The notes under the pieces: model-generated
Database searches by the model: none
What the model was told of the DNA's origin: nothing
What the model saw: only the letters and a program-made list of their open reading frames with translations
NCBI GenBank assembly: GCA_973895155.1
Contig: OZ316892.1
Span: 15,562,001-15,626,000, forward strand
From: Marsupella aquatica
Lineage: Eukaryota > Marchantiophyta
Length of the DNA stretch: 64,000 nucleotides
Reading direction: 5' to 3'
Part shown: in pieces, positions 1 through 11,018 of the stretch
How the letters are laid out: every line of letters begins with the position of its first letter
Position numbering within the stretch: the stretch's first letter is position 1
Made by a program: the position numbers and the translations under genes

Positions 1-1
1 T

Positions 2-2356
2 CTCACATATGATGTCCTACAGAGGCTTGGGAGGTTAAACCCATTCATCCTTAGAGCCATTGTCATTCTGACTATAGCTGACTACCCAGCCCATGGGATG
101 ATATTAGGCCAAACAACAAAAGGATATTGTGCTTGTACTATCTGTGGGCGCAATGTCACGAGTGAGTACTCCAGAGCCCTGCAGAAAGTGATATACATGG
201 GCCATCGTCGTTTTCTGAAGGCAGATCACCCTTACAGAGAAAGACAGGCACTGATTGCACACTTTGGCAATGAGATTGAGCAACGTGGACCCCCGGCACG
301 AGTGACCAAAGAGGAGATCAGGCAGTGGGGAGCACTGAGGGATGACTATATCAAACGAGGGGGCAGGGAAGATGGAGTGAGTGATCCAATAAAGCGATAT
401 GGTGTAAAAAGACTGAGCATATTGGACTTGGAGCTCAAGTACTGGAGGGTAAGCCTCTTGGAGTTGATGCTAATTGGGATACATGTTTTGGTTCAGAGCA
501 TGTGCATTCATTTCGAAGAGAGAGACTAAACTTGAGGCATTTCCTGACGCTTTTGCATTGCAACGATGCAGGAGTTTAAGCCAAGCAAACATAACATTGA
601 TGTTATGCACATTGAAAAGAATATTTGTGAGAGTCTACTCAGATTCTTGTGTGGAGAGAAAGACACTGGTTCAGTGAGATTGGATCTTGAACAGAGGGGA
701 ATGAAACCCCATCTTTGGTTGAGGCCACATGCCCACAGAGCTGATGTGCTCTTGAAGTACCAAGCGCCCTATGTTCTGACAGACACAGAGTGGGAACTAT
801 TTGTGCAGAGGTTGAGTTCTTTGAAGGTTCCTTCAAACTATGGCAGTGCTTTCAAGAAGCATATCATGACTAGAAAGCTTGGTAGTATGAAAAGCCATGA
901 CTACCATATGTTGATGCAACAGGTGTTGCCTTTATGCCTGAGGGGCCTGTTGCAGAAGCCTGTTCGTACTGTGATCATGCGACTCAGTGATGTGTTTCGT
1001 CGTATTTGTGTGAAGGTTTGGGATGAAACACACTTCCCACAACTGACAGAAGATGTCGCTCAGGTGCTGTGTGACCTGGAGATTTATTTTCCTCCCGCAT
1101 TTTTTGATGTCATGACCCACCTACTTGTCCATGTTGTGGAAGAGCTACACCAATTTGGGCTTGTGAGTGCTCGTTGGTTGTACCCTTTGGAACGGTACAT
1201 GAAGCTACTCAAAGGTCACGTGAGAACATATTACAAACCTGAAGCAAGCATGGCTAAAGGTTACATCAAGGATGAGACTCTAGGATTTCTGACCGAATAC
1301 ATAGCACAATATGAGCATGTGAAGACCAGGGTGTGGAATTCTGATGAGGAGGAAGGGGTGATAGGTGAAGTACTGGAAGGGGCTGCAACCACAAAGAACC
1401 TGACCATATCTATGAGAGACTTGGCACATGACTTTGTATTGCACAACACTGTGGTGATGGAACCCTGGATACAGTGAGTGCATACATGTGCTATAATCCA
1501 GTTCATGAGCTTAAATGTTGTGTTCGTGTGGTTTTCTCCTTCAGCCTGTTCATGTTTACCCAAGCTAATGCTGTGTGGTTGTTCGTTCAGGGAGTATGAG
1601 TCATTGAAGGCGGCCCATCCCACTGCAGGAACAACTTTTCCAGGTTTCATGGAGTGGATCAGAGTGGCAATTAGAGAGCATCACGAGACCCACCCAGACA
1701 TGGATGCAGATATTTACCTACTGTCTAATGCCCCTAGCCTGAAAGTGAAGACTTACAAACGGATGAGAGCATATGGGAATCACTTTCGAGTGAAGGATGG
1801 TGACAGTGCCTACAGGGTGATGAATGACTGCGGGCTCATCACTGTATTTGAGCAACAGAGCCACAATCACGATAGGGCTTGGATGGAGATGGGATATGTG
1901 GGAGAATTAGTTGACATATGGGCTCTGGACTATGGGGCGGTGTCCAGTCCTATGATTCTTATGAAAGGTTCATGGGTGCGGCAGGATTGGCTTGGTAACA
2001 GGGCTACCATGAAGAGAGACAACGACGGTTTCTTGCTGGCCAATTTCAGAGGGAAATTGCCCGAATGGTCTGAGCCATTTGTGTTTCCTAGTCAGGTGGA
2101 GCAAGCTTTCTTCCTGGATGTGGAAGACTCCCCAGGTTGGCGTGTAGTGTGTCATAAACAGGCCAGGCAACGTCGGATGGAAGGATCACACCTTGAGTTT
2201 CATTTACACTCTCATAGTGCCTTTGATCGTCGGCGTTCAGACCAAGTGCCTGTAGTTCATGATAGCGGGGACTTCATTCCTGTGACAAGGGTAGATGCAT
2301 TTGCTGAAGGAGGCGAATTCAGAGATGCAGATGCCAACAGTGTGCCTGTGCCATGA
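2..2356 (+). CDS. CACTA TNP2-type transposase (5' partial)
   Basis: Catalytic transposase of the CACTA element, expected to act on the element ends in the nucleus. Three exons join in frame: 2-448, 572-1473 and 1591-2356, about 705 residues visible, N-terminus missing. The first exon carries the end of the tnp2/Transposase_21 region (ADYPAHGM..., then a CTICG zinc-ligand-like motif); exon 2 opens with the family motif NIDVMHIEKNICES. Roughly residues 260-390 are DUF4218-like (LPLCLRGLL to WLYPLERYMK, then YIKDE). Roughly residues 555-645 are DUF4216-like (DYGAVSSPMIL through FPSQVEQAFFL to PGWRVV). Introns use GTAAGC..CAG and GTGAGT..CAG. No stop or frameshift is seen, so this copy may be recent or active. 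Transposase family: confident. Exact first exon: unknown. Confidence 0.88.
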
Positions 2357-2512
2357 GTAATGTGAATTGTTTGCATGGACATTAGTGAGGGGAAGGATGT
2401 GTAATAAAGTAATTCTGAAGCAACACAGATGTATGGATGGATGCCTGGTGATTGTGGTTGCATTGTGTTATACGGGGTGATCATAGATAACATGTTTTTG
2501 TGGTCCAGTAGG

Positions 2513-5500
2513 ATGGAACAGAGTGACACAGAGATGTGTGAGTATGAAAGGAAAGCTATGGAACAACGAGCATACGTGAAAGCCAAAATCGCAGAACTGG
2601 ATCTGGAAAAGGATGTGGCTGAATTGTAAGGGAACGATTCTCAACTACACCCCTCCGCTGAGTTTGTGTGACATGAATAGTTCAATGTGGCACTGAAATT
2701 GTGACTGTATTCTCATATTGGAATGTCGCAGAGCCACAGCATTTTCAAAGAAACAAAAGGAGTACGCAAGAAGGTCGTACCTACAATGGCAGAATGTGGA
2801 GATGACATTGATGCTGCACAGGTGGGTGCAGACACTAGACAAGAAGATGCAGATGATGAGTATTTTCCAGAGGAAATGGATGAGGATGGGGGTTATGAAG
2901 ATGAATACATTGCAGAGCAGCCCCAAAAGAAACAGGTAAGTAGTTTTCCCAACAAGGTTTTGAGTTAAAAACTCTTGTTTAGAGGTTTCATATGTTCAGT
3001 ACTACACATATGTACCTTGCTTAGTTCCTGACATTGTAGTTGGTGATGTGATGCAGCGTCCTACCAGTTCTGTTTTGCCTTCGAAGCCTGTGCATGCACC
3101 ATACCAGCAGGGGGGCTGACCTCTGATCAAGGTTGGCGAGGTGGTAGTAGTGGTAGATCCCAGGCTGGTGCCCAATACTATGGCAGGGGGCAAGCTCTAG
3201 GTTATGCCCATGGTAGAGGCAGAGCAGGTCCAAACCCACAATCTCGTGGGTATGGACGTCCACCTCAACCATGGGGATGTGAGTATATATCTATATGCCA
3301 GTTCTTTGTGAAGGCATGGCACTCCTGAATTTCAGACTGCATATCAATTTTTGACATTGTTTGGGATGTATTGGATTCAGACAACATGAAATTCTGTCCA
3401 CCTGCCATTGCATGCAGATTCTGCCCAACCTGATTGGGCAAATGCTAGTAATGATCAGTTCCAATGTCCACAAGGACAGACATGGGTTGAACCAGGTTGG
3501 GAGGATGGTGGTGGGTCATGGAATGAACAAGGTTGGGAAGGTGGTGAAGGTAATTGGCAGGGATATCAAAATTCAGTACCTACAAACGCTGGAAGAGGGG
3601 CAGGTAATGTCTGATCTTGTCAGCAATGGAAGAACTCATTATATCTGGAGTCCATTCACGTGGGGGGGACTCTGCACATGTATAATGATAGAAAATGTAT
3701 GTGTGCAGGTTGGACAGTTGAACCATCGACTCAAGTATTCACTAATGCCCCTATGCAGATGCAGCACGGAAGGGGGACAGGTATGTTGGTGAATGTTCAG
3801 TTGTTTTCCTACAGTTTGTACTTAGTTTTCAGTACATATGTTTGCACACACATACCTAGAAAGTGACATCATCCGGCCCCTGTACTAGGCTGGACAGGTG
3901 GTCCAGGGTCGCAACAATTTCAGAGTGCAGTCCCTGCACAGGCATCTACAGGCAGAGCTACAGGTATGTATGTTTGAAGAATTTTTCTTGAAGTGAAGCA
4001 TTGAATGTTGCTGTCATCCATTCTGCTATATGTAGTTCTCAAGCATGAATGGCATTGTATTTTCCCAGGTGGCTTCAGAACCCCAGGTAGGGTGAATGAA
4101 GGGGTGGCCAATACAACGCCCAGTACTACCGAGAGCAGTGCACGAGGGGAGGTGACAAAGAAAGGGAACGTAAAGTTGAATGAGAGACAATGGGTGGATG
4201 CTGAGTGTCCTCGCAAGAACCGATGGCATGCTGATTTGAAAGCTGAAGTATTGCGTTGGTTAGATGTGAGTGTTATTAATTTTAAAAAACAGCATCCAAA
4301 AGATTGGAAGACTGTATGTGAAAATGTTGCTGCCAAATGGAATTATGTGGGCAGTGATGATGACGTGGACATAGGTTGCCTAGAGAGTACAGCAGGGAAA
4401 ATCATCAAGCAAGAGAGGTGGAGAATGCATAAGGCTTGGAAGGAAGGTGGGGAGAAGCCAGATATGCCTCCACCAGCCAGTTGTGATGATAAAGTGTGGG
4501 CAAGGTTAGTAGCTTATTTTGTAACAGATGCTTCAAAAAAGAAGAGTTCACAGATGACCGAGGCCAGGTTGAGTGTTCAGAACCCTAATCTGACAGGAAG
4601 GACCGGCACTGCACCGACAGCTAAACGTTTGGTAAGAATGAATGGCCTAGCTATGTAATTTATGCTACACTATGTACTGTTTTTTAGTGTAAACCCATAC
4701 ATGTAAACTTTGTTTTTTAGTGTACGTTCCCTGAATATTGATCGATAACTTGTGTTTGCCATGCATGTGCAGAAAGCCCAATTGGGGCAAAGCCCTTCAA
4801 AAGAAGAGTTGAGGGCTGAAATTGTGAACACCCGGGCTCAAGAGGCTGCATCTGAATCCTCCAAGCATGTAAGTTATATGAGTTCTGATTGGTAATTGAA
4901 TGACCTGCGTTGAATTTCAGGTGTACACTGTATATAACATTGATTGTGCATATATTGCCCAACATTTCATATGGAGTGATTGAACCTATACCCCTGTGTC
5001 ATGTAGGGAGGTGGATCTTCACTTACAGAGATAAGTGGTCGTTTGAAGGCTGTCGAAACATGTCTTCCAGAGATCAATGAACGTTTGAATTCATTGACTG
5101 ACTTGTTCCATGTGAACTTCAAGACATTAATGGAAGCTGTTGTGTCGGTGAGAGATAAAATTGATTCCAATTCTGCAGGAGTTCCACCATCACCATTTGA
5201 GGTGGCAAAGTCGATGCACTCTTCTGGCATGCCAACGACATGTAGGCTTGAAGGTAAGGCCTTTACAACTGTGTGGGATATGATTATTAAATGTATAGTT
5301 TGAATTGACATTGTTTGTTGAATGTGTTATTTTCAGTAACATATATTGTGGTTGATGTGTCCATAGAGAATAAGACAGGTGCTACAGAGAAGAAGTATGA
5401 GAACCTGGCAAATACTCGCTGTAATTTAGAGGCAACAAAGTTGCAGTCTGTACAAGCAACTTGTTTGACAGAGGGCAGTCAACCATGTTTGGATGAGGAT

Positions 5501-6163
5501 GACATTGGCAAGGGAGTGGATGATATCAATGTTGGGGCAAATGAGGATATTAGCAAGCATGACAATGATACCATTGAGCCAGATTCATGCTATGTAGATC
5601 TTGACTCCATTGCAGAGATAAATGATTTGCAGAATGTATCATTCTCAATGACAGGTGTGCCTCTTGTTGAGATAAATCCAACCAAAGAGTTAGTTGGTAT
5701 GACACTCCCAGGTGATGAACCTGCTACTGTGACAGTCCTAACAGAGGAACCTATTGAGCCTAGCTTCACTACTGTGAAGAGAGGAAGCATGCGCACACGA
5801 AGCAAGTCTGCTGGTGGGAGCAGAGCCACGTCAAAGGTTTCATACAAACCTCCAAGAACGGTGCTGGCAGAAAGATCTAAGGTGGAAGTGGGGAAAGCAC
5901 CTAATGGTGAGGGACAAAGTGGCTTGTTAGCTCTTGATGAGAGTGGAACACGAGTAGGATTTGGCCGAGTGCAGGTTGGTTCCACAACGTTCCATGGCAA
6001 GAGGATTCCCCCAGGTTATTCAGTAGTGTTAGTCACATTACTAGTGAAACCTAAAGCTGTCCTTCCCATTCCAAACACAAATGATGATCCTCCTCAAAAG
6101 ACACTTGGAGATGCTGCAGGTTCTTTGGTATTATGGCCAAGCAAGTTCATAGAGGATCCATAA
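2513..6163 (+). CDS. CACTA accessory transposase (plant transposase Ptta/En/Spm-like), multi-exon
   Basis: Second gene of the CACTA element, probably the TNPA/TNP1-type DNA-binding partner of tnp2. Best-supported exons are 4069-4631, 4773-4868, 5007-5253 and a last exon from about 5340 to the stop at 6161-6163. The 4069-4631 exon holds a basic Trp-rich region (LNERQWVDAECPRKNRWH) and a WRMHKAWKEGG...PPPAS..VWARLVAYF segment resembling the PF03004 family; the next two exons look coiled-coil (EELRAEIVNTRAQEA; LPEINERLNSLTDLF). Upstream, short exons between about 2513 and 3965 encode acidic and Gly/Gln/Trp-rich low-complexity segments (PGWEDGGGSWNEQGW), several repeating a 'GW(T)..P..Q' pattern. 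A six-G run near 3113 shifts the frame. Start codon and early exon edges are approximate. Confidence 0.65.
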
Positions 6164-6663
6164 CAATGTCATGTCATTATTTGTTTGTAGTGTGAGTCAT
6201 GTTATGTAGATTTTAGATGTCAAGAAGCAGTACAAGAATCATGTCCTCTTGGAGATTCATAGTATCATGCATGTGCTTTCAGTTATCTCATCCTGCAGTC
6301 ATCAATTATGAGTTCCTGTTTTGTCTGAATTACATTGATCACATTGTAAACTATTCCATTGGAATTCAAATGATCTTCATTTTTTAGCAAGATTGTGATT
6401 GTGTTTAATTCTTATGAATGTTTTATGTAGGATCTGCTTATATGATGCTTTGTTTCATGTGGATGTCATTCATGCTATGTTCATTTCTTGTATTGAATGT
6501 GTTATATTTCTAAAGTTAGAACATCAGGTTTCTATGTATTGTAATGTCGAGTGCTCTCTCTCCTTATGAATTGTCCCTCTGTGTTCATTAGTCATGGTTA
6601 TAACTTGCATGTGAACCTTATTAGTTATAAACATGAGTATATAGAGTCCCAAATGGTTCTGTT
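6164..6663. other. 3' non-coding region of CACTA element
   Basis: AT-rich, no credible ORF. It presumably holds the 3' UTR of the accessory transposase gene and spacer before the subterminal repeats. Confidence 0.5.
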
Positions 6664-7018
6664 GTGTGACGCGGGCCAGGGTCTCCATTGGTCTCTCCTG
6701 TGACACTAAATGGTCACACGCTAATCGTTGTTGAATGCGGGTAAGTCATGCATGTGACTTACGATGTGACTCGCTGAAGTCATATTGCAGTCACGTCGAA
6801 ACAAGGCTAGACTCCACAATAAAGTCACAGATCAGTCACAAATGGGTATCAAGCAAGTTGCAAAGCCCAATATCAATAGTGACTACCATTTTTTGGTCTC
6901 AACTTTTGCAACTCCAAGGGTCACAGCGTGGGTCAAGTCACGTTGAGTCACAATGAAGTCACATGAGCCAAAATGAGTCACATATTGCGGTCTCAGTTCA
7001 CCTCGGATTCTTCTAGTG
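6664..7018 (+). repeat. CACTA subterminal repeats and right terminal inverted repeat
   Basis: About 14 copies of the pentamer GTCAC or its complement GTGAC, in both orientations and often as A-GTCAC-A, are packed into 350 bp, ending in CCTCGGATTCTTCTAGTG. Subterminal arrays of short motifs bound by the element's own protein are a hallmark of CACTA elements. The pentamer is the obvious candidate binding core for the protein encoded at about 2513-6163 (inference). Confidence 0.8.
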
Positions 7019-7342
7019 ATCGCATACCACACACTTAGCTATCAACTGCTGGGCATGAGTGTGCATACCACGCCACCAATACTGTGTCTGCAGCAAGCTA
7101 TAAGTGCGCTTCACACCAAAGTGACCCAACTCCTCGTGTGCATGTCACACCAAATGTACTCGTTGTGATGGTTTTGGTACCACCAACATCCTACCATCAT
7201 GCAGTACTCTCAAAAGATGGTTTCCCTCCCATCGAAACCTCTTGGCTCTCTGTAGAACCCTGTCACGTTCCTTGGCATCAACACTGCCAACAATAGAACC
7301 ATTGCGCAGATATTCCAACACTCTCACATCATTGTGAATATT
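7019..7342 (-). pseudogene. Gypsy-1 integrase N-terminal zinc-binding domain (truncated)
   Basis: Continues the RNase H frame after a TAA at 7343-7345. Gypsy-2 has CAA (Gln) there, so this stop is a C-to-T change. The segment reads DAKERDRVLQRAKRF, a typical pre-integrase linker, then the H2C2 signature with HAHEELGHFGVKRTYSLL, QYWW and a final CVVC. The reading frame is cut immediately after CVVCD by the end of the CACTA element. The catalytic DDE core is not in this window. Confidence 0.85.
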
Positions 7343-7999
7343 TTATTGTCCAGTAGTTACCTCACTAACATCCACATCTGAAGACTCATCATCCACTCCA
7401 TCCAATGAGGTAGAGTCCACAGATCCATTGTATGTTGGCACCCAACAAAGAAAGGCAGATGCATGCCATCCTGGCACCATCTCCTTATCTGACTCATCAT
7501 GCCATCTGGCTCCAGTCTCATCTTGCTGACTGGTACATGGATTGCGGCTTAATCCATCTGCATCCAAGTTCACTTTTCCAGGCCTATGCACCACCTGGAA
7601 ATCATACTCCTGTAACAACAATGCCCATCGTGCAAGCTTCCCTGTAAGCTTGTCAGACTCCATTAACCACTTAAGAGGCTGATGATCAGTGATCAAGGTG
7701 AAGGGGTTACCAAACAAGTAGCAACGAAAGTGTGCAATAGCCCACACTGCTGCCAAACACTCTCCCTCATAAGAGCTATACTTAGCCTCTGCTGAATTGT
7801 TTGATCTACTGGCATAAGCCACAACAAACTCATTCCCCTCATCATCCTTCTGAGTCAGCACTGCTCCAAGTCCTACTCCACTCCAATCAGTGTGTAGCTG
7901 AAATGGTCTGCCTGAAATGGGTCTTCTCAAAATAGGGGATGATGCCAACCTTTGCTTCAACTCCTGAAAGGCATGCTCCTGGTCATTACCCAAATCCAT
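7343..7999 (-). pseudogene. Gypsy-1 RNase H domain and tether
   Basis: Removes RNA from the RNA-DNA hybrid during reverse transcription. The ORF starts in the RT thumb/connection (EHAFQELKQRLAS), followed by the RT_RNaseH core: FQLHTDWSGVGLGAVLTQ, AYASRSNN, YSSYEGECLAAVWAI, FTLITDHQPLKWL, then VVHRPGKVNLDADGLSR. These are standard Ty3/gypsy RNase H motifs with the acidic residues in place. It is out of frame with the RT by one base: the junction near 7995 lacks a G that Gypsy-2 keeps (EWIWGDNQEHAF). About 60 acidic residues follow before the TAA at 7343-7345. Confidence 0.88.
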
Positions 8000-8979
8000 T
8001 CCTGATCCAACTTAGTGAGTATGGTCAAAGGTTTAGCAAGCTGGCTAAATCCTTTAACATACCTCTTGTAGTAGCTCGCCAATCCCAAGAATGCACGAAC
8101 TCTACTCACATCAGTAGGACAAGGAATCTGTGTAATGGCCTCCACTTTAGTCTGCTGTACACCCAATCCCCCTAGGTATATAGTGTGGCCCAAATACTCA
8201 ATCTGGTCTTGGAAGAACTTACACTTGCCAGGATGGAGCTTCAACCCATGTGCTCTCAATCTCTCCAACACAATAAGCAAGTGCTGTTGATGTTCTTCCA
8301 CAGTAGAAGAATAGACCAAAATATCATCAATATAACATCTGACAAAATCCAAACCTGCAAGGATTCGATCCATGACTCTTTGGAACTCAGCTGGTGCATT
8401 CTTCAACCCAAATGGTAAGAATAATCACTGATACAAATGATCTTTGCCATAAGAATCAATCCCCCAGAATGCTGTCTTGGACCTGTCAGCATGCCTAATT
8501 GGAAGCTGATGGTACCCTGCCCTCAGATCCAATGAATTGAAAACCTTTGCATGCCCCACAGCATCAAAGATCTCCTCAGGTGTGGGCATGGCATATCGAT
8601 CAGATTTTGTCTGGCGATTAATAGGTCTGTAATCACCATACATGCGCCTATCTGTGTAATTGCCATGCACATCCTTCTTGGCTGGCATCACTGTGGCAGA
8701 TGCATACTCCCCATATGAAATCTCCACCAATCCAGCCTCCAACAAATCTTGAGTTCTGCTTTGAATCAGAGCTCTCTCCATGTCACTATAACAGTATGGT
8801 CTACGGAAGATTGGCGCATCACTAGCCAATTCAATCTGAATACCAGGGCCCTTCAGTGTCCCCAAATCCTTCATGCTGAATGCAAAACAATTCCAATAAC
8901 TCTTCAGGAATCGATGCATGCGACGTCTCTCCTCCCCTATTAACTTAGGGCCAAGTTGTGGTTCCCAAATCTCCACCAA
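7996..8979 (-). pseudogene. Gypsy-1 reverse transcriptase
   Basis: Ty3/gypsy RT. Fingers: PIFRRPYCYSDMERALIQ and the GLVEISYGEYASATVMPAKK region; palm: YGDYRPINRQTKSDRYAMPTP, FNSLDLRAGYHQLPI, SKTAFWG; catalytic YIDDILVYS near 8330; thumb: HPGKCKFFQDQIEYLGHTI and RAFLGLASYYKRYVKGFSQ. One TGA interrupts the frame at about 8427 (LYQ*LFLPFG); Gypsy-2 has TGG at the same place, so it is a G-to-A change. The RT starts in a different frame from the upstream methyltransferase C-half, so at least one indel lies near 8980-9029. Confidence 0.92.
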
Positions 8980-9028
8980 ATCCCTAATATCTCTTTGTAG
9001 GGTAGAAGAGATAGCCGATGGTTGCTAT

Positions 9029-9806
9029 TTAGCAGTAGATTTGAGCAGTCCCTTCCTGCTCAACAATCTGTCCAGCCTTGGCCAATCCTGCCATAGGTCC
9101 ATGGATTGTCTGCTCGCCCCCAACTGTGGTCAATACTATCTCAGTGGACCGCAAGCTCACCAAGGGACAATCAGTAATTCCAGCAGAGCGCATCCGCAAC
9201 TGTTCAGCTACTCCCAAGCTGATAATCCAAGTCAAATAATTCAGGTCCATTGCTTGACCAAGAACCTGGCGCCGCAAACCCTCTAACACAGAGGCAACTG
9301 CAGTGGTGCCAGTCAAAAATCCCATAGCACGCTCTCTCTCATCAGCAGTAGGCTCCACTAACTGCTGGAGAGCTGTGTCCCACACAAGTCCAGGGCCACC
9401 TCCTCTGAATGCATATGAAGTAGAGTGGCTGACAAGAGTTGGTAATGCACAATGTGGGCGCCCAACTGCATTGACCACTGCCAATGGAGGTCTATCAGGT
9501 TGGGTCACACCCTGTGCACGACGCCCTGGATCCAAAATATCATCCATCACTAAGGCTGGTGAGCATGGAATGCTGTCAAATGCGCGCTTCAGCACCTCAC
9601 ATGGGATCAAATTGGTCCACCACAAGCGTGGACGATGTGCACGAGAACCCATCCAATAACACAGTAGGTCCAATCCAAGAACTCACCTGGTGAACACTGG
9701 CAACAATCCGACTACGATCATCACCTATTAATGGCACATTCTCCAAAATATATGCTGGAGACTATGTCTGATGTAGCTGGAGATGACGCAGCACCCGTAA
9801 CATCTC
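9029..9806 (-). pseudogene. DNA (cytosine-5) methyltransferase domain, C-terminal half (in Gypsy-1 pol)
   Basis: Continuation of the methyltransferase whose N-half ends at 9807. In the same frame as the N-half, beyond a TAG at 9807-9809 and another at 9762-9764, the motif VI sequence YILENVP lies at about 9733-9753. After a frameshift near 9690 the rest reads GSRAHRPRLWWTNL (motif VIII), LPTLVSHSTSYAF (motif IX region), PTADERERAMGF (the ERE..MGF signature) and LRRQVLGQAMDLNYL (motif X). All are in the normal, unpermuted order, unlike plant DRM. A linker of about 70 residues (STEIVLTTVGG...) follows before RT. Broken here by two stops and a frameshift, but every block a full enzyme needs is still legible. 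Confidence 0.85.
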
Positions 9807-11018
9807 CTAAAACAGTGTAGAGCGTGGATCATGAAGTCCATGCCCAACGCCAGCTCTAGATTGGCCCTGACATGGCCAACCAGCAATCACCAAATCAATT
9901 GGGCCAACACGATGCAGATGATCCGCCCCCAGCAATGAAATATCAGTAGGTAGTGCATGCTGATAACCACGAACAACATCCACTGGTAGCAATTGTGGAT
10001 ATCTATCCACCAACATAGCCACATGCCGCAATGAGACCCTCCGTGCTGTCTCATCTGACTCCACATACAAATAACGACGCACAGGAATTCTTGTCTGAAG
10101 AACAACAGCCAATCCAGTGCTAATCCCACCAAAAAGATCCAACAAACAACAACCCTTCGGTGGATACTGCCAAGCAATAGGAGTGGTATCCAATGGTGAA
10201 AGAGTCACAGGTCCATCTGCAAGAGGCTGCTCTGCTCCTAACTGTGGTGTAAAAGCATGACGCCATGCATCATGTACCAATCGTGCTGTTGCCTGTGGCA
10301 AGGCCTGTGCAATGCCCCACACTAGTGGCACAACACTGCCAATAGATAATCCTCGTATGATGTGCTCCTCATGAGACTCCTCCAATGGTGGAACATCGGC
10401 TGCATGCACATTACCCTCAATCAAATCATCAGGTCCAGCAATTACACCACTGAATGCTGCCAAAGACAATGGTGTGGATTTAGGGCCTCCCACAGGTCCA
10501 CTAAATCTCACTGGCAATTTTCTCAATCGAGCATCTCCTAACTGCCAATCAGGTCTATATGACACTGATTCCTCCCAAAAATCAAGAATAAATCCCATGG
10601 GGTAGAGCACTGTACATCCCACCAACACATCATATGACTCTGCCTTAGTCAGAATAGCTCGCGCCTCTATCTGTGAGCTATCTGTGGTATGACCTTCCTG
10701 AATCCTCAAATCAAGTGGTCTCCTGGTGATATGCTGTGTAGGTGTAGGTCCCCCCAATGAAGTCTGAATGGGAAAGGGACAATCCTCCAAATCCTCTGGA
10801 TGCAATCCCAATCCACGTATGGCAGACTTCCCCAACATCAAGGGTTGAGCACCAGTATCCAATAACACTCTCTCTGGCTGGTATACTGCTCCAGAAGGCC
10901 CAACTAATTGGAAGATACCACTCCGATTATCCAATGACACAACACTAGGTTTAAACCTAGTCCTCTCAAATGCAGGGCATGTGGTAAATCCACCAACCTC
11001 ACTGCTGCTGCATGCCAT
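9807..11018 (-). pseudogene. Retropepsin-like aspartic protease fused to C5 DNA methyltransferase N-terminal half
   Basis: A single 403-residue frame. Residues about 45-150 are a retropepsin: RVLLDTGAQPLMLG gives the catalytic DTGA (residues 54-57), with a flap-like SLGG and a VLVGCTVLYPMGFILDF strand. A linker of about 130 residues follows. Residues about 285-403 are a cytosine-5 methyltransferase: CLLDLFGGISTGLA (AdoMet-binding motif I, 292-304), YLYVESDE (motif II, acidic ribose-binding residue), DLVIAGWPCQGQSRAG (motif IV, catalytic Cys 383, codon 9870-9872) and HGLHDPRSTLF. The motif spacing and GWPCQGQS look closest to DNMT3/DRM-type enzymes (inference). The stop at 9807-9809 replaces what is probably a Trp codon. 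The frame is entered by a shift from the CCHC linker between 10904 and 11018. Confidence 0.88.

Larger units (their letters stand above)
1..7018 (+). mobile_element. CACTA (En/Spm) DNA transposon, right-hand portion
   Basis: The window opens inside this element; its left terminus lies outside. It contains two plus-strand transposon genes (tnp2-like at 2-2356 and an accessory transposase from about 2513 to 6163), a non-coding tail, a subterminal repeat block and a right end reading TAGTG at 7014-7018, the complement of the canonical CACTA start. The flanking DNA resumes at once as the integrase reading frame of Gypsy-1: the frame reads cleanly up to ...TGC GAT on the minus strand and is then cut by CACTAG. 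The adjoining ATC at 7019-7021 would be the 3-bp target duplication typical of the superfamily, but its partner is outside the window. The insertion is therefore younger than Gypsy-1. Confidence 0.9.

Noticed and set aside
1261-1650. Minus-strand ORF in tnp2
   Set aside because: Shadow of the transposase exon.
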